64,000 nt of DNA from Halobacillus salinarum (GTDB lineage Bacteria > Bacillota > Bacilli > Bacillales > Halobacillaceae), in assembly GCF_022919095.1 (NCBI RefSeq), contig NZ_CP095073.1, positions 1,736,001 through 1,800,000 on the forward strand, written 5' to 3'. The notes below the pieces were generated by a model. The model did no database searches, was not told where the DNA came from, and saw only the letters and a list, made by a program, of their open reading frames with translations. The first letter of the stretch is position 1. The number at the start of each line of letters is the position of its first letter. The position numbers were made by a program, and so were the translations under genes. Of this stretch, positions 15,911 to 25,521 are shown in pieces.

Positions 15911-16243
15911 TTATTGAACTGTGTATGGAAGTTGTGACTTATACCCATTAAACTGCTGATAAGCCTGCTGGACTTTCATCTGCTCTGCTTGTTCCAGGCT
16001 GTACCATCCATTTTTAAACATTAGGTTATAAAGGTTTCTTTGACAATCCTGTGTTTCTTTGAAAATCGTAGCTAGATCCTGATACAGTTCTTGGTTGCTT
16101 GCTTCATTTAATGCAATATTATAGGAAGCAGTCATGTATTTTTCGGTCGTAAGCTGGTCGTTAAGAAAATCTCTTTCATTCATCTGAGGAGTTTTTGGGA
16201 CTGTCGTTTCAGGGTTCTGGATTTTACTGCTTTGCTGATTCAT
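15911..16243 (-). CDS. Spore coat protein, CotF family
   Basis: A 110-residue, Gln- and Asn-rich helical protein. The NERDFLNDQLTTEKYMTASYNIALNEASNQELYQDL stretch is the four-helix CotF domain found in coat proteins of the YhcQ/CotF type; the LMFKNGWYSLEQAE end is also typical. It would be an inner component of the spore coat made in the mother cell. Its AAGGAGG site is clear, and it is the second gene of a two-gene operon with another CotF-like protein upstream. Confidence 0.85.
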   Translation of the reverse strand: MNQQSSKIQNPETTVPKTPQMNERDFLNDQLTTEKYMTASYNIALNEASNQELYQDLATIFKETQDCQRNLYNLMFKNGWYSLEQAEQMKVQQAYQQFNGYKSQLPYTVQ

Positions 16244-16258
16244 TCGCGTAGGTCCTCC

Positions 16259-16516
16259 TTAGTTAGGCGCTTGAGCCTGGTTATTTAAGTGTGAAAGAAT
16301 CTTATTGTAGTGGCGCTGGTGCATTTGACCTGCTTCCTCCAAAGCCGCTTGAATCTCTGGTGTCTGACAGCTTTGCGCAAAAAAATGAGCTTTTTTGCAG
16401 GCATTCAAGTTCCAGGAAAGCATATCTGTGAGGTACAGCTGATCTTTCGTAGTAACGACGTTCGGTGCTTGGGCCATAGGCTGAGCCTGTTGCATTTTTC
16501 CTTGATTTTGCTGCAT
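16259..16516 (-). CDS. CotF-like spore coat protein
   Basis: An 85-residue protein with a Gln/Pro/Ala-rich N terminus (residues 1-20) and a helical region LYLTDMLSWNLNACKKAHFFAQ followed by HQRHYNKILSHL that matches one half of a CotF-type helical bundle. A strong AAGGAGGGG site precedes the ATG. It lies 15 bases upstream of the second coat gene, so the two are one transcript. A structural role in the spore coat is inferred from family and partner. Confidence 0.75.
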   Translation of the reverse strand: MQQNQGKMQQAQPMAQAPNVVTTKDQLYLTDMLSWNLNACKKAHFFAQSCQTPEIQAALEEAGQMHQRHYNKILSHLNNQAQAPN

Positions 16517-16773
16517 GGGTAAACCCCTCCTTTTTTCATTTCACTTGTAGTATCCCCGGAGTAATTTGGAATATGAGAAAAACCTCATAAAATGTGGAAA
16601 TTAATTACGTATGAACGTCGAATCAGCCGAGTGGTTTATACCCATTTTTGAGAAAAGATGATAAAATATAGAGTGTCATCGGTTACAAATTTTAATTTTC
16701 TTTATTTTCAAATAGGAAAGCAGAATAGAAAAATAGCTTTCCTTCAATTATACCTTGGGGTAGGGGCTTGGAA

Positions 16774-17691
16774 TTGGAACAAATTCTTCGAAATTTCTTT
16801 TTGTTTTTATCAAAAAACCGTTTTTTTACAAAGCTCGCTAAAAAGTATGGGTTGAGATTTGGAGCTGGAAGATTTGTAGCTGGTGAAACGATACCCAATG
16901 CAGTAGATACGATTCAAAAGTTAAATAAGAAAGGTATGGCTGTAACGATTGACCATTTAGGAGAATTTATTGACAGTGAAAAAGAAGCGAAGGAAGCGGC
17001 AGAGGGATGTATTGAAGCGATTCGTGCAATTGGTAAGCATCATTTAGATTCTCAACTTTCCTTAAAGCTGACTTCGATGGGGCTGGATATTTCGGAGGAA
17101 CTTGTGCTCGAGAATATGCATAAGATTCTGGAAGCGGCTGAGGAAGAAAATGTGTTTGTAACGATCGATATGGAGGATCATGCCCGTTGCGATAAAACGC
17201 TGGAACTGTTTAAAAAACTTCGTTCCACTCACGAAAATATTGGAACGGTGCTGCAGGCATACTTGTACCGTACCGCAGAAGACATAGACGAGCTTAATGA
17301 ATATCACCCCAATCTGCGGCTGGTAAAAGGAGCGTACAAAGAATCTCCCAGAGTAGCTTTTCCTGACAAAAAAGATGTGGATGAAAACTATAAACGGATC
17401 ATAAAAACCCATTTGCTAAACGGAAATTATACAGCAGTTGCAACGCATGATGACCAAATTATTGAATTCACAAAGCAGCTGGTCGATGAGAATAATATTC
17501 CTAATGACCAATTCGAATTTCAGATGCTGTATGGGATCAGGGTGGAGCGCCAGGAAGAATTGGTGAACGAAGGCTACAAAATGCGTGTCTATGTACCTTA
17601 TGGGAACGACTGGTATGGTTATTTTATGCGCCGATTAGCAGAACGACCTGCCAATGTGGCTTTTGTTCTTAAAGGTGTAGCAGGTAAATAA
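16774..17691 (+). CDS. fadM: Proline dehydrogenase
   Basis: Oxidises L-proline to pyrroline-5-carboxylate with FAD, passing electrons to the membrane. The protein has 305 residues, as in the monofunctional Gram-positive form. The barrel carries TIDHLGEF near residue 50, VTIDMEDH near 128, RLVKGAYKE near 182, ATHDD near 214 and the FQMLYGIR signature near 248, with RPANVAF at the end. I prefer TTG at 16774 because GGGG lies seven bases before it; a TTG two codons earlier is possible. The position next to fadNAE matches B. subtilis, where this gene is named fadM. Confidence 0.92.
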   Translation: MEQILRNFFLFLSKNRFFTKLAKKYGLRFGAGRFVAGETIPNAVDTIQKLNKKGMAVTIDHLGEFIDSEKEAKEAAEGCIEAIRAIGKHHLDSQLSLKLTSMGLDISEELVLENMHKILEAAEEENVFVTIDMEDHARCDKTLELFKKLRSTHENIGTVLQAYLYRTAEDIDELNEYHPNLRLVKGAYKESPRVAFPDKKDVDENYKRIIKTHLLNGNYTAVATHDDQIIEFTKQLVDENNIPNDQFEFQMLYGIRVERQEELVNEGYKMRVYVPYGNDWYGYFMRRLAERPANVAFVLKGVAGK

Positions 17692-17835
17692 ATCGTTCAG
17701 GGCTTCTTGACGGGAGCTCTGACAGTAAAATATGGCAGAATCTGTTGAAAAAGGATTGCGAAATATCTGAAAATATTTTATAGTTAAAGAAGAGTGGGAA
17801 GTTAATAATGAAGGCAAATTTTTTTGGCTATAAAA

Positions 17836-17853
17836 TGAATGAGTATTCATTCA
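17836..17853. promoter_or_regulatory. FadR operator upstream of fadN
   Basis: TGAATGAGTATTCATTCA matches the FadR (YsiA-type) consensus of Bacillus with perfect TGAATGA and TCATTCA arms. It lies 20 bases before the fadN start codon, so FadR would block fadNAE until long-chain acyl-CoA releases it. Confidence 0.88.
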
Positions 17854-17873
17854 AAACAATAGGGGGAAAAGAA

Positions 17874-20272
17874 ATGACTCGTAAAATTAAGCGTGCGGCT
17901 GTCCTTGGATCGGGGTAATGGGGGCAGGAATTGCAGCTCACCTGGCTAATGTAGGCATCCCTACTCTAATGCTGGACGTTGTCCCTCGTGAATTACATGA
18001 CAGTGAAAAGAAAAAAGGGTTAACGCTTGAGGATAAAGCTGTCCGAGATCGGATAGCTGAGCAGAACAAAGCGGCTCTCAAGAAGCAGAAACCTTCACCA
18101 ATTACCAGCAAAGCAAGCCTCGAATTGATTGATACCGGCAACATGACCGATGATATGGAAAAACTGAGCGAAATGGACTGGATAATTGAAGTGGTTGTTG
18201 AAAATTTAGAGGTGAAGAAGAAGGTCCATGCTGAGATAGACAGGCACAGAAAGCCAGGCAGTGTAGTAAGCTCTAACACTTCAGGAATATCCATTGAAGA
18301 AATGTCGGAGGAATGCAGCGAAGACTTCCGCAGCCATTTCCTGGGTACTCACTTTTTCAACCCTCCTCGATACTTAAAGTTATTAGAAGTCATCCCTACA
18401 AAAGATACGGATCCTGAAGTTCTTGAATTTATGAAGCGCTTTGGCGAAGATTTTTTAGGAAAAGGGGTGGTCCAAGCAAAGGATACTCCTAACTTTATCG
18501 CAAACCGAATAGGGACATATGGTTTGCTGGTCACTGTTCAGAAAATGATCGATGGCGGTTTCAGTATAGGCGAGGTAGATTCTGTTACGGGTCCTTTGAT
18601 TGGAAGACCTAAGAGTGCTACATTCAGAACGTTAGATGTGGTTGGTCTGGATACGTTTATCCACGTGGCAAATAACGTCTATAACAAAGTTGAAGGTGAA
18701 GAAAGAGAAGCATTTAAAGTCCCTGATTTTATGAACTCCATGCTTGAGAAAAAGTGGCTGGGCTCAAAAAGCGGTCAAGGCTTCTTTTTAAAGAAAAAAG
18801 GGCCGGAGGGCAGTGAGATTTTACAACTTAATCCAGAAACGATGGATTATGAGCCGCGACAGAAGCTGAAGACAAAAGCAACGGAAATGGCAAAGCAGGA
18901 GAAAGGAAGTAAGCGTAAAATTAAAGCGCTGGTGGCTGCAGAAGGTGATAGGGCAGGTGACTTTCTTTGGTCGATCATCAAGCCTGTCCTGTTATATTCA
19001 GCAGAACTTTGCGGAGAAATCGCTGATGACATTCGGTCCATTGATGAAGCCATGCGCTGGGGATTTGGCTGGGAGCTTGGACCGTTTGAAATCTGGGATG
19101 CAGTCGGCCTTGAGAAAGCGGCTGAACGTATGAAGCAGGAAGGGGAAACAGTCCCTGAATGGGTAGAGAAATGGATTGAGGAAGGTCATTCATCTTTTTA
19201 CAAGCAAGAAAATGGAAACGTTTTCTATTACGATCAGGGAGATTTTAATAAACTGACCTTTAATCCTAAAGAAATTAACCTCCGCCGTTTAAAAGACACG
19301 CATGAAGTGATCAAGAAGAATGCTGGCGCGAGCTTAATTGATTTAGGTGACGGCGTGGCGGGACTGGAATTTCATTCTAAAAGTAACGCCATTGGACTTG
19401 ATATTATTCAGATGATAAATTTTGCGGTCGATCATGTAGATCAGCATTTTGAAGGTCTTATTATAGGAAACCAGGGCAAAAATTTTTGTGTAGGTGCCAA
19501 TTTAGGCATGATCTTAATGGAAGCCCAGGACTTTAATTTCTTTGAGATTGAAATGGTTGTCAAACAGTTTCAGGATGCAATGATGAGAGTGAAATATGCG
19601 GATAAACCCGTTGTTTCTGCTCCGTTTTCAATGACTCTCGGTGGTGGAGCAGAAGTGTGTCTCCCGAGTTCAGCCATCCAGGCTTCACAGGAAACGTACA
19701 TGGGCTTAGTAGAAACAGGAGTAGGGCTGATTCCAGGCGGAGGAGGAAACAAAGAGCTTTATTTGAAGCATTTGAATAATGTTCCTCAAGATGTGGATAT
19801 TGATTTGCAGAAAGTGACGAACACGGTTTTTGAAACTATTGCCACTGCTAAAGTATCCACTTCAGCAGATGAGGCATTTGAACGCGGGTTTTTAGATCAA
19901 AGAGATTCCATTAGCGTGAACCAGGATCACTTATTACATGATGCAAAACAAAAAGTATTAGGGCTTGCTGGATCCGGCTATCAAGCACCTAAACGAAGAA
20001 AAGTCCCTGTTGTAGGCGAACAAGGCTTTGCAACGATGCTCTTAGGAGCAAAGTCGATGGCGCTTAGTGGTTATGCAACTGAACATGACTTGAAAATCGC
20101 TGAAAAATTAGCTTTTGTTTTGTCAGGCGGTCGATTGAACGAGGGCTCACTAGTTGACGAGCAATACTTATTGGATTTAGAAAGAGAAGCATTTCTCAGT
20201 CTCGTTGGAGAAGCCAAAACCCAGGCTAGAATGCAGCACATGCTATTAAAGGGGAAACCGTTACGTAATTAA
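17874..20272 (+). pseudogene. fadN: 3-hydroxyacyl-CoA dehydrogenase / enoyl-CoA hydratase FadN, frameshifted near its start
   Basis: Bifunctional beta-oxidation enzyme of about 799 residues. The ATG at 17874 begins MTRKIKRAAVLGSG, the first half of the NAD-binding G-x-G-x-x-G loop, and then meets a stop; the frame that continues from 17918 begins MGAGIAAHLANVG, the second half. One G missing in the run 17912-17915 explains the break. Downstream are SNTSGISIEEM, the GTHFFNPPRYLKLLEVI signature of hydroxyacyl-CoA dehydrogenases and a C-terminal crotonase part with GGGAEVCLPSS and GVGLIPGGGGNKEL. A ribosome site AGGGGGAAAAG supports the early ATG. First gene of fadNAE behind a FadR operator. All other parts are intact, so a consensus error is likely. 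Confidence 0.88.
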
Positions 20273-20295
20273 GTCAATGCAGAGGGGGACTAATT

Positions 20296-21471
20296 GTGAA
20301 AGAAGCTGTGATTGTCGCAGGAGCAAGAACACCGGTGGGGAGAGCTAAGAAAGGTTCTCTGGCACAAACAAGACCGGATGATCTGGCAGCCATAACGATC
20401 AAAGAGACTTTGAAGAGAGCTGGAGACTATAACGGAAATATCGATGATGTGATTATTGGCTGTGCTATGCCTGAAGCTGAACAAGGAATGAATATGGCAA
20501 GGAACATTTGTGGTTTAGCAGGTCTTCACCATAAGGTGCCGGCTATTACGATTAACCGATATTGCTCCTCAGGACTTCAAAGCATCGCTTACGCGTGTGA
20601 AAAAATTATGATTGGCCACAATGATACGACTATCGCCGGCGGGGCTGAGTCGATGAGTTTGATTCCTATGGGAGGCCATGTCATAAAACCAAATGTATCC
20701 CTTGTAGAGAATGCACCGGAATATTACATGTCAATGGGGCATACAGCTGAGGAAGTGGCCAGCCGTTTCGATATTTCAAGGGAAGACCAGGATGCATTTG
20801 CTGCTCAAAGTCATCAGCGTGCGGCAACTGCAATTCGCGAAGGAAAATTTGATGATGAAGTGGTGCCCGTTGAAATCACAAACAGAACCGTGGGAGAGGA
20901 TAACAAAGTCACAGAAAATAAACACCTCTTTTCTATGGATGAAGGGGTACGGCCAGGGACGACGGTTGAAGTGCTTGCTGGATTAAAGCCTGCCTTTAAT
21001 ATGCGAGGATCAGTAACAGCGGGGAATTCATCGCAGATGAGCGATGGAGCAGCTTCTGTACTTGTGATGGATAGAGACAAAGCTCTCGCTGAAGGATTAC
21101 GTCCTCTAGTGAAATTTCGTTCATTTGCCGTGGCAGGTGTTGAGCCTGAAATCATGGGTGTCGGCCCTGTGGAAGCTGTACCAAAAGCTCTGAAGTTAGC
21201 TGGTTTAAGTTTAGATGATATCGGGCTTTTCGAGTTGAACGAAGCTTTTGCTTCTCAATCTTTACGTGTAATCAGGGCACTGGGTCTTGATCCAGATAAA
21301 GTGAACGTAAATGGGGGTGCCATTGCCCTCGGCCATCCATTAGGCTGTACGGGTACAAAGCTTACACTGAGCTTGATTCATGAAATGAAAAGGAGAAATG
21401 AGCAGTTTGGAGTCGTAACGATGTGTATTGGCGGCGGAATGGGTGCTGCCGGAGTATTTGAACTTATCTAG
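20296..21471 (+). CDS. fadA: Acetyl-CoA C-acyltransferase (3-ketoacyl-CoA thiolase)
   Basis: Cleaves 3-ketoacyl-CoA to acetyl-CoA and a shortened acyl-CoA, the last step of each beta-oxidation round. The 391 residues carry the active-site cysteine in RYCSSGLQS near residue 92, NEAFASQ near 318, [16 protein letters not shown] near 347 and [13 protein letters not shown] at the C terminus. The start is GTG, about ten bases after AGAGGGGG. It lies between fadN and fadE in the same operon and should share FadR control. Confidence 0.95.
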   Translation: MKEAVIVAGARTPVGRAKKGSLAQTRPDDLAAITIKETLKRAGDYNGNIDDVIIGCAMPEAEQGMNMARNICGLAGLHHKVPAITINRYCSSGLQSIAYACEKIMIGHNDTTIAGGAESMSLIPMGGHVIKPNVSLVENAPEYYMSMGHTAEEVASRFDISREDQDAFAAQSHQRAATAIREGKFDDEVVPVEITNRTVGEDNKVTENKHLFSMDEGVRPGTTVEVLAGLKPAFNMRGSVTAGNSSQMSDGAASVLVMDRDKALAEGLRPLVKFRSFAVAGVEPEIMGVGPVEAVPKALKLAGLSLDDIGLFELNEAFASQSLRVIRALGLDPDKVNVNGGAIALGHPLGCTGTKLTLSLIHEMKRRNEQFGVVTMCIGGGMGAAGVFELI

Positions 21472-21485
21472 GAGGAGGAACAATC

Positions 21486-23267
21486 ATGAGTGAATTAAAA
21501 GAAATGATTAAAGGCGGAAGTTTTATCGTTGAGGATGTATCCGCAGACCACATCATTACCCCGGAGGACTTTTCAGATGAACACCGTATGATTGCCAAAA
21601 CTGCTGAGGATTTCGTTTTAGGAGAAGTGGTTCCCAAAATAGATAACTTGGAAAATCATGAATTTGAGCATTCTGTAGCTCTATTAAAAAAAGCAGGTGA
21701 GCTTGGTCTGCTTGGGGCAGATGTACCTGAAGAATATGGTGGACTTCAGTTGGATAAAATTAGTTCTTCACTAATTACTGAAAAATTTTCCCGAGCAGGA
21801 GGCTTTTCCGTTACCCATGGGGCTCATGTCGGTATTGGCTCGCTTCCTATCGTGTTCTTTGGTAATGAAGATCAAAAGAAACAATATCTACCTGCATTAG
21901 CTACTGGCGAAAAACTGGCCGCTTACGCTCTTACGGAGCCGGGTTCTGGTTCGGATGCATTAGGAGCAAAAACGACAGCTAAGCTGAATGATGCCGGAAC
22001 ACATTATATTTTAAATGGAGAAAAACAATGGATTACGAATTCTGCATTTGCTGATCTATTTATTGTCTATGCTAAAATCGATGGAGATAAATTCAGTGCG
22101 TTTATCGTTGAACGTGAGTTTCCAGGTGTCTCAACCGGACCGGAAGAAAAGAAAATGGGAATAAAAAGCTCTTCTACTCGTACGCTTGTTCTGGAAGACG
22201 CGGAGGTTCCAGTAGAAAATGTTTTAGGGGAAGTCGGCAGAGGCCACGTAATCGCGTTTAACATTCTAAATGTTGGCCGCTATAAACTGGCGATCGGTGG
22301 AGTCGGAGGAGCAAAACGAGCTGTTGAGCTGTCCGTAAAGTACGCGAAGCAGCGGAAACAATTCAAAACACCTATCGCAAGCTTTCCATTAATTCAAGAA
22401 AAGATAGCGTCTGTGGCCAGCAATACGTACGCAAATGAAAGTGCTGTATATCGCACAGTAGGACTGTTTGAACAGAGCATGGGCAAACTAAGCAGTGAAG
22501 AATTAAAAGATGGTGCAGCTGTTGCAAAGGTCATTGCTGAATATGCAATCGAATGTTCTTTAAACAAAGTCTTTGGTACGGAACTTCTGGATTTCGCAGT
22601 GGATGAAGCAGTACAGATCCATGGCGGTTATGGATTTATGCAGGAGTATGAAGTGGAAAGAATGTATCGTGATTCACGAATAAACCGTATTTTTGAAGGA
22701 ACGAATGAAATCAATCGTATGATTGTACCAGGGAACCTTTTGAAAAAAGCCATGAAAGGTGAATTGCCGCTTCTGCAGAAAGCGCAGGCTTTACAGGAAG
22801 AAATAATGACAATGATGCCTGAGGAACCAGGTGATGCTCCTCTTGAACAAGAGAAATACCTGCTCAAAAATGCGAAGAAGATTGGACTACTAGCAGCCGG
22901 ACTAGCTGCCCAGAAGTATGGAGAGAAATTAGAAAACGAACAGGAACTGTTAGTGAACATTGCCGATATTACCGGTGAAATTTATAATATGGAGTCGGCA
23001 ATTCTGCGGACTGAAAAAGCGATTCTGGCAACAGGGGAAGAAAAACAGGAGCAAAAGCTGCTTTACACACAGGTTTACGTCCAGGAGGCTTTTAATAGAA
23101 TAGAAGCTCATGCAAAGGAAACGTTAATTGCAGCTGAATCAGGTGATTCTTTAAGAATGATGCTTGGAGCATTGAGAAAGCTTACCCGTCATACCCCAAT
23201 TAATGTGATTGCCCTCAAACGCAAAATTGCTGCTTCACTTATCAATGCTGAAAAATATGTCGTGTAA
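21486..23267 (+). CDS. fadE: Acyl-CoA dehydrogenase
   Basis: Introduces the first double bond into acyl-CoA using FAD. The 593 residues are the long form typical of Bacillus FadE: a standard dehydrogenase core of about 400 residues followed by a helical extension of about 190. Core motifs are ALTEPGSGSDA near residue 155, NGEKQWITNS near 178, ELLDFAVDEAVQIHGGYGFMQEYEVERMYRD near 364-394 and RIFEGTNEI near 400, which includes the region of the catalytic glutamate. Last gene of fadNAE, with an AGGAGGAAC site and a strong terminator. Confidence 0.95.
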   Translation: MSELKEMIKGGSFIVEDVSADHIITPEDFSDEHRMIAKTAEDFVLGEVVPKIDNLENHEFEHSVALLKKAGELGLLGADVPEEYGGLQLDKISSSLITEKFSRAGGFSVTHGAHVGIGSLPIVFFGNEDQKKQYLPALATGEKLAAYALTEPGSGSDALGAKTTAKLNDAGTHYILNGEKQWITNSAFADLFIVYAKIDGDKFSAFIVEREFPGVSTGPEEKKMGIKSSSTRTLVLEDAEVPVENVLGEVGRGHVIAFNILNVGRYKLAIGGVGGAKRAVELSVKYAKQRKQFKTPIASFPLIQEKIASVASNTYANESAVYRTVGLFEQSMGKLSSEELKDGAAVAKVIAEYAIECSLNKVFGTELLDFAVDEAVQIHGGYGFMQEYEVERMYRDSRINRIFEGTNEINRMIVPGNLLKKAMKGELPLLQKAQALQEEIMTMMPEEPGDAPLEQEKYLLKNAKKIGLLAAGLAAQKYGEKLENEQELLVNIADITGEIYNMESAILRTEKAILATGEEKQEQKLLYTQVYVQEAFNRIEAHAKETLIAAESGDSLRMMLGALRKLTRHTPINVIALKRKIAASLINAEKYVV

Positions 23268-23285
23268 TGGTCTGTCATGATCGTT

Positions 23286-23322
23286 CCCTGCTGCTAAGAG
23301 GACATAGCAGCAGGGGTTTTTT
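23286..23322 (+). terminator. Terminator of the fad operon
   Basis: CCCTGCTGCTA pairs with TAGCAGCAGGGG, followed by six T. Confidence 0.95.
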
Positions 23323-23448
23323 GTGTGAATTTTTAAAATCATGTATGGTAAAAGGGAGGAACCTTTGCAATTCGGTTAACTTCGATGATAGATTGAGGGA
23401 TAGTATGGTAAAATATTAACCAATAAAAGAAAAGAGGAGAGCCTGCTT

Positions 23449-23805
23449 ATGACCCTGACCTTCTATTGGTACCCTAATTGCGGTACTTGCAAAAAGGCAA
23501 AAAGCTGGCTGGATGACCATCGCATTGATTATCAAGCTGTACATATTGTTGAGCATCCGCCAACTGAGAAAGAACTTTCATCCCTAATCGAAAAAAGCAA
23601 TCTGCCAGCTCGGAAATTTTTTAATACGAGCGGAAAAAGGTATAGAGAATTGAATATGAAGGAAAAATTAAAAGAAGCCGAAGACAGCCAAATGGTTGCT
23701 TGGTTAGCATCTGACGGCATGCTCATAAAGCGGCCGATCGTTACAGATGGAAACCAAGTAACAGTAGGTTTTAAAGCAGATCAATTTGAAGAAAACTGGC
23801 TGTAA
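23449..23805 (+). CDS. yusI: Spx/ArsC-family protein YusI
   Basis: A 118-residue thioredoxin-fold protein of the ArsC/Spx/MgsR group. CGTC lies near residues 11-14 inside YPNCGTCKKAKSWLDDH, followed by the helix LSSLIEKSNLPARKFFNTSGKRYRELN and LIKRPIVTDG, typical of the family. It is not expected to be an arsenate reductase because it lies alone between fadE and gcvH in the same order as in B. subtilis. The role is unclear; it could be redox regulation through RNA polymerase, as in Spx, or a thiol oxidoreductase. Confidence 0.88.
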   Translation: MTLTFYWYPNCGTCKKAKSWLDDHRIDYQAVHIVEHPPTEKELSSLIEKSNLPARKFFNTSGKRYRELNMKEKLKEAEDSQMVAWLASDGMLIKRPIVTDGNQVTVGFKADQFEENWL

Positions 23806-23889
23806 TTGAGCAAAACATTGGAAATAAAAGCAGTAAGCTTTTATGTTTATACATGGTGTTTATAATAATTATTATTTGGAGGGATTGAC

Positions 23890-24273
23890 ATGAGTTTACC
23901 AAAAGATCTGCGTTACTCTGAAGAACACGAATGGGTAAAAGAAGAAGGAAACAAATTTCGCATTGGCATCACTGACTTTGCCCAATCTGAGCTGGGAGAC
24001 ATTGTGTTTGTAGAACTTCCTGAAGTGGGAGAGGAATTGCAAGCAGACGAACCTTTTGGAAGTGTGGAATCTGTAAAAACGGTATCCGAACTATATGCAC
24101 CTTTAAGTGGAAAGGTAGTCGAAGTTAACGAAGACCTGGAAGATAGTCCGGAGTTTGTTAATGAGTCACCTTACGATAAAGCCTGGATGGTCATCATCGA
24201 AGCAGCGGATTCCTCTGAGTTGGATGAACTCATGTCCCCAGAACAGTATGAAGAAATGATCAACGAAGATTAA
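23890..24273 (+). CDS. gcvH: Glycine cleavage system H protein
   Basis: A 127-residue lipoyl-carrier protein that shuttles the aminomethyl group in glycine cleavage and, in Bacillus, also serves as the first lipoate acceptor that hands octanoyl/lipoyl groups to other enzymes. The lipoylated lysine is in [16 protein letters not shown] near residue 63. The ends ([14 protein letters not shown] and [13 protein letters not shown]) are typical. No other gcv gene is adjacent, which is normal in this group. Good TTGGAGGG ribosome site. Confidence 0.96.
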   Translation: MSLPKDLRYSEEHEWVKEEGNKFRIGITDFAQSELGDIVFVELPEVGEELQADEPFGSVESVKTVSELYAPLSGKVVEVNEDLEDSPEFVNESPYDKAWMVIIEAADSSELDELMSPEQYEEMINED

Positions 24274-24365
24274 TTTTGGCGATCGTATTCTTAAGGAATT
24301 TGTACAGGCAGGGCAACTGTTGCTTCCTTGTCTGACATGATCTTGTATACTTAATTAATCATGTT

Positions 24366-24399
24366 CAGACCATGCCCGCGTTCGGCATGGTCTGTTTCT
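24366..24399 (+). terminator. Hairpin between gcvH and yusF
   Basis: An 11-base perfect stem (CAGACCATGCC with GGCATGGTCTG), CGCGTTC loop and TTTC tail. It ends about 20 bases before yusF, so it may act as the gcvH terminator or shape the yusF leader. Confidence 0.7.
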
Positions 24400-24417
24400 A
24401 TATAGTGGGTGAGAGGA

Positions 24418-24765
24418 ATGAATGAAGACCGTATTGTTATCGTTGAAGGGATCACGGATAAGAAAAAGTTAAAAAAGATTCTAGACGAAGAAGTTGAGAT
24501 CATTTGTACTCATGGGACACTTGGGATAGAACGTCTGGAGGAACTGTTACTCGAACATAACCTGGATAACCGAACTGTGTATATTCTAGTCGACGAAGAT
24601 GATTCCGGTAATAAATTAAGGAAAATGCTTACTTCAGAGCTTCCGCATGCGGATCATATCTACATTGATAAAGCTTTCAGAGAGGTGGCGGCGACACCTG
24701 AGCCCGAGCTTGCAAGAGCATTGTTAAGCCGGCATTTTAAGGTGAAATCCATTTATTTGATATAG
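24418..24765 (+). CDS. yusF: TOPRIM domain protein YusF
   Basis: A 115-residue single-domain TOPRIM protein. The conserved glutamate is in RIVIVEGITDKKKLKKIL (about residue 10), and the Asp pair lies in YILVDEDDSGNKLRKML (about 55-70). TOPRIM folds bind Mg2+ and act on phosphodiester bonds in primases, topoisomerases and RNase M5; the specific substrate of YusF is not known. I chose the ATG at 24418, with GGTGAGAGG ahead, instead of the GTG three codons upstream. It lies 15 bases before yusE. Confidence 0.85.
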   Translation: MNEDRIVIVEGITDKKKLKKILDEEVEIICTHGTLGIERLEELLLEHNLDNRTVYILVDEDDSGNKLRKMLTSELPHADHIYIDKAFREVAATPEPELARALLSRHFKVKSIYLI

Positions 24766-24780
24766 GAGGAGTGAAGCACC

Positions 24781-25095
24781 TTGCATCCAATTGAGAACTC
24801 AGACGCTGATGTACAACTTAATAACGATACGCTTGCTCTTACCTTTATCCACACTCCTTTTTGCGGGACGTGTCATTTGGCTAGAAAAATGCTGGAGACA
24901 CTGGAAGCTTCTTATAACAAAGAATTGTTCTATGAGTTAAATGCATCGCTTCATCCAGAACTTATGCAAAAGTACAAAATAGAAAGTGTTCCCTGTTTAC
25001 TAGTTACGGAGAATGGCAAACCAACTGATAAAGTGTACGCATTTCATTCTGTGCCTTTTATGTATGATAAGGTCTCACAATTTGTAAGTTCATAA
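24781..25095 (+). CDS. yusE: Thioredoxin-like protein YusE
   Basis: A 104-residue thioredoxin-fold protein with a redox pair CGTC in IHTPFCGTCHLARKM (about residues 28-31) and a cis-proline loop ESVPCLLV near 71-78, which carries an unusual additional cysteine next to the cis-proline. The start is TTG after TAGGAGGAG. It belongs to the yusF-yusE-yusD cluster. A general disulfide reductase role is likely. Confidence 0.85.
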   Translation: MHPIENSDADVQLNNDTLALTFIHTPFCGTCHLARKMLETLEASYNKELFYELNASLHPELMQKYKIESVPCLLVTENGKPTDKVYAFHSVPFMYDKVSQFVSS

Positions 25096-25194
25096 GTGAA
25101 TTTCCCGGGAAATGGCGAACGATTTTCCTGGTGATATACAGGAATGCCCTCTCCTTTTCACGAAATTTCTAATGAAGAAAAGGAGGGGGCATTT

Positions 25195-25518
25195 GTGGTG
25201 GAATTCATTAATTTGTGGATAAAAAGAGTGAATGAGCGAAAAGATCTCATTCCTACTTGGCGAGAACGTCACCTCACTTTGGAAGTTCATGCTATTCCTG
25301 CTGCTACCATTCAATTATTTATTGATAAAAATGGGGTACAGACTGAACCGCCGGAGCACATAGGCGGGAAAATAAGGCTGACTTCCACTCAGGAAATGTT
25401 TCATTCTTTATTAACCGGCGATCAGAAACTCACCAATCTTCCAAAGGAACAAATGACGATTAAAGGGAGTTACCGGAATGTACTTTTCTTAGAATCATTA
25501 TTTTTGCTGTCTAAATAA
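25195..25518 (+). CDS. yusD: SCP2/YusD-like protein
   Basis: A 107-residue protein resembling YusD, a small sterol-carrier-like (SCP2) protein. Features are WRERHLTLEVH, IQLFIDKNGV and a C-terminal LTGDQKLTNLPKEQMTIKGSYRNVLFLESLF segment that matches the lipid-binding half of SCP2 domains. I chose GTG at 25195 because an AAGGAGGGG site lies eight bases before it; the ATG 17 codons upstream has no such site. The ligand is unknown. Confidence 0.7.
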   Translation: MVEFINLWIKRVNERKDLIPTWRERHLTLEVHAIPAATIQLFIDKNGVQTEPPEHIGGKIRLTSTQEMFHSLLTGDQKLTNLPKEQMTIKGSYRNVLFLESLFLLSK

Positions 25519-25521
25519 CGA

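Noticed and set aside
23449-23805. Arsenate reductase
   Set aside because: The ArsC/Spx fold is shared, but no ars genes are nearby and the locus matches yusI.
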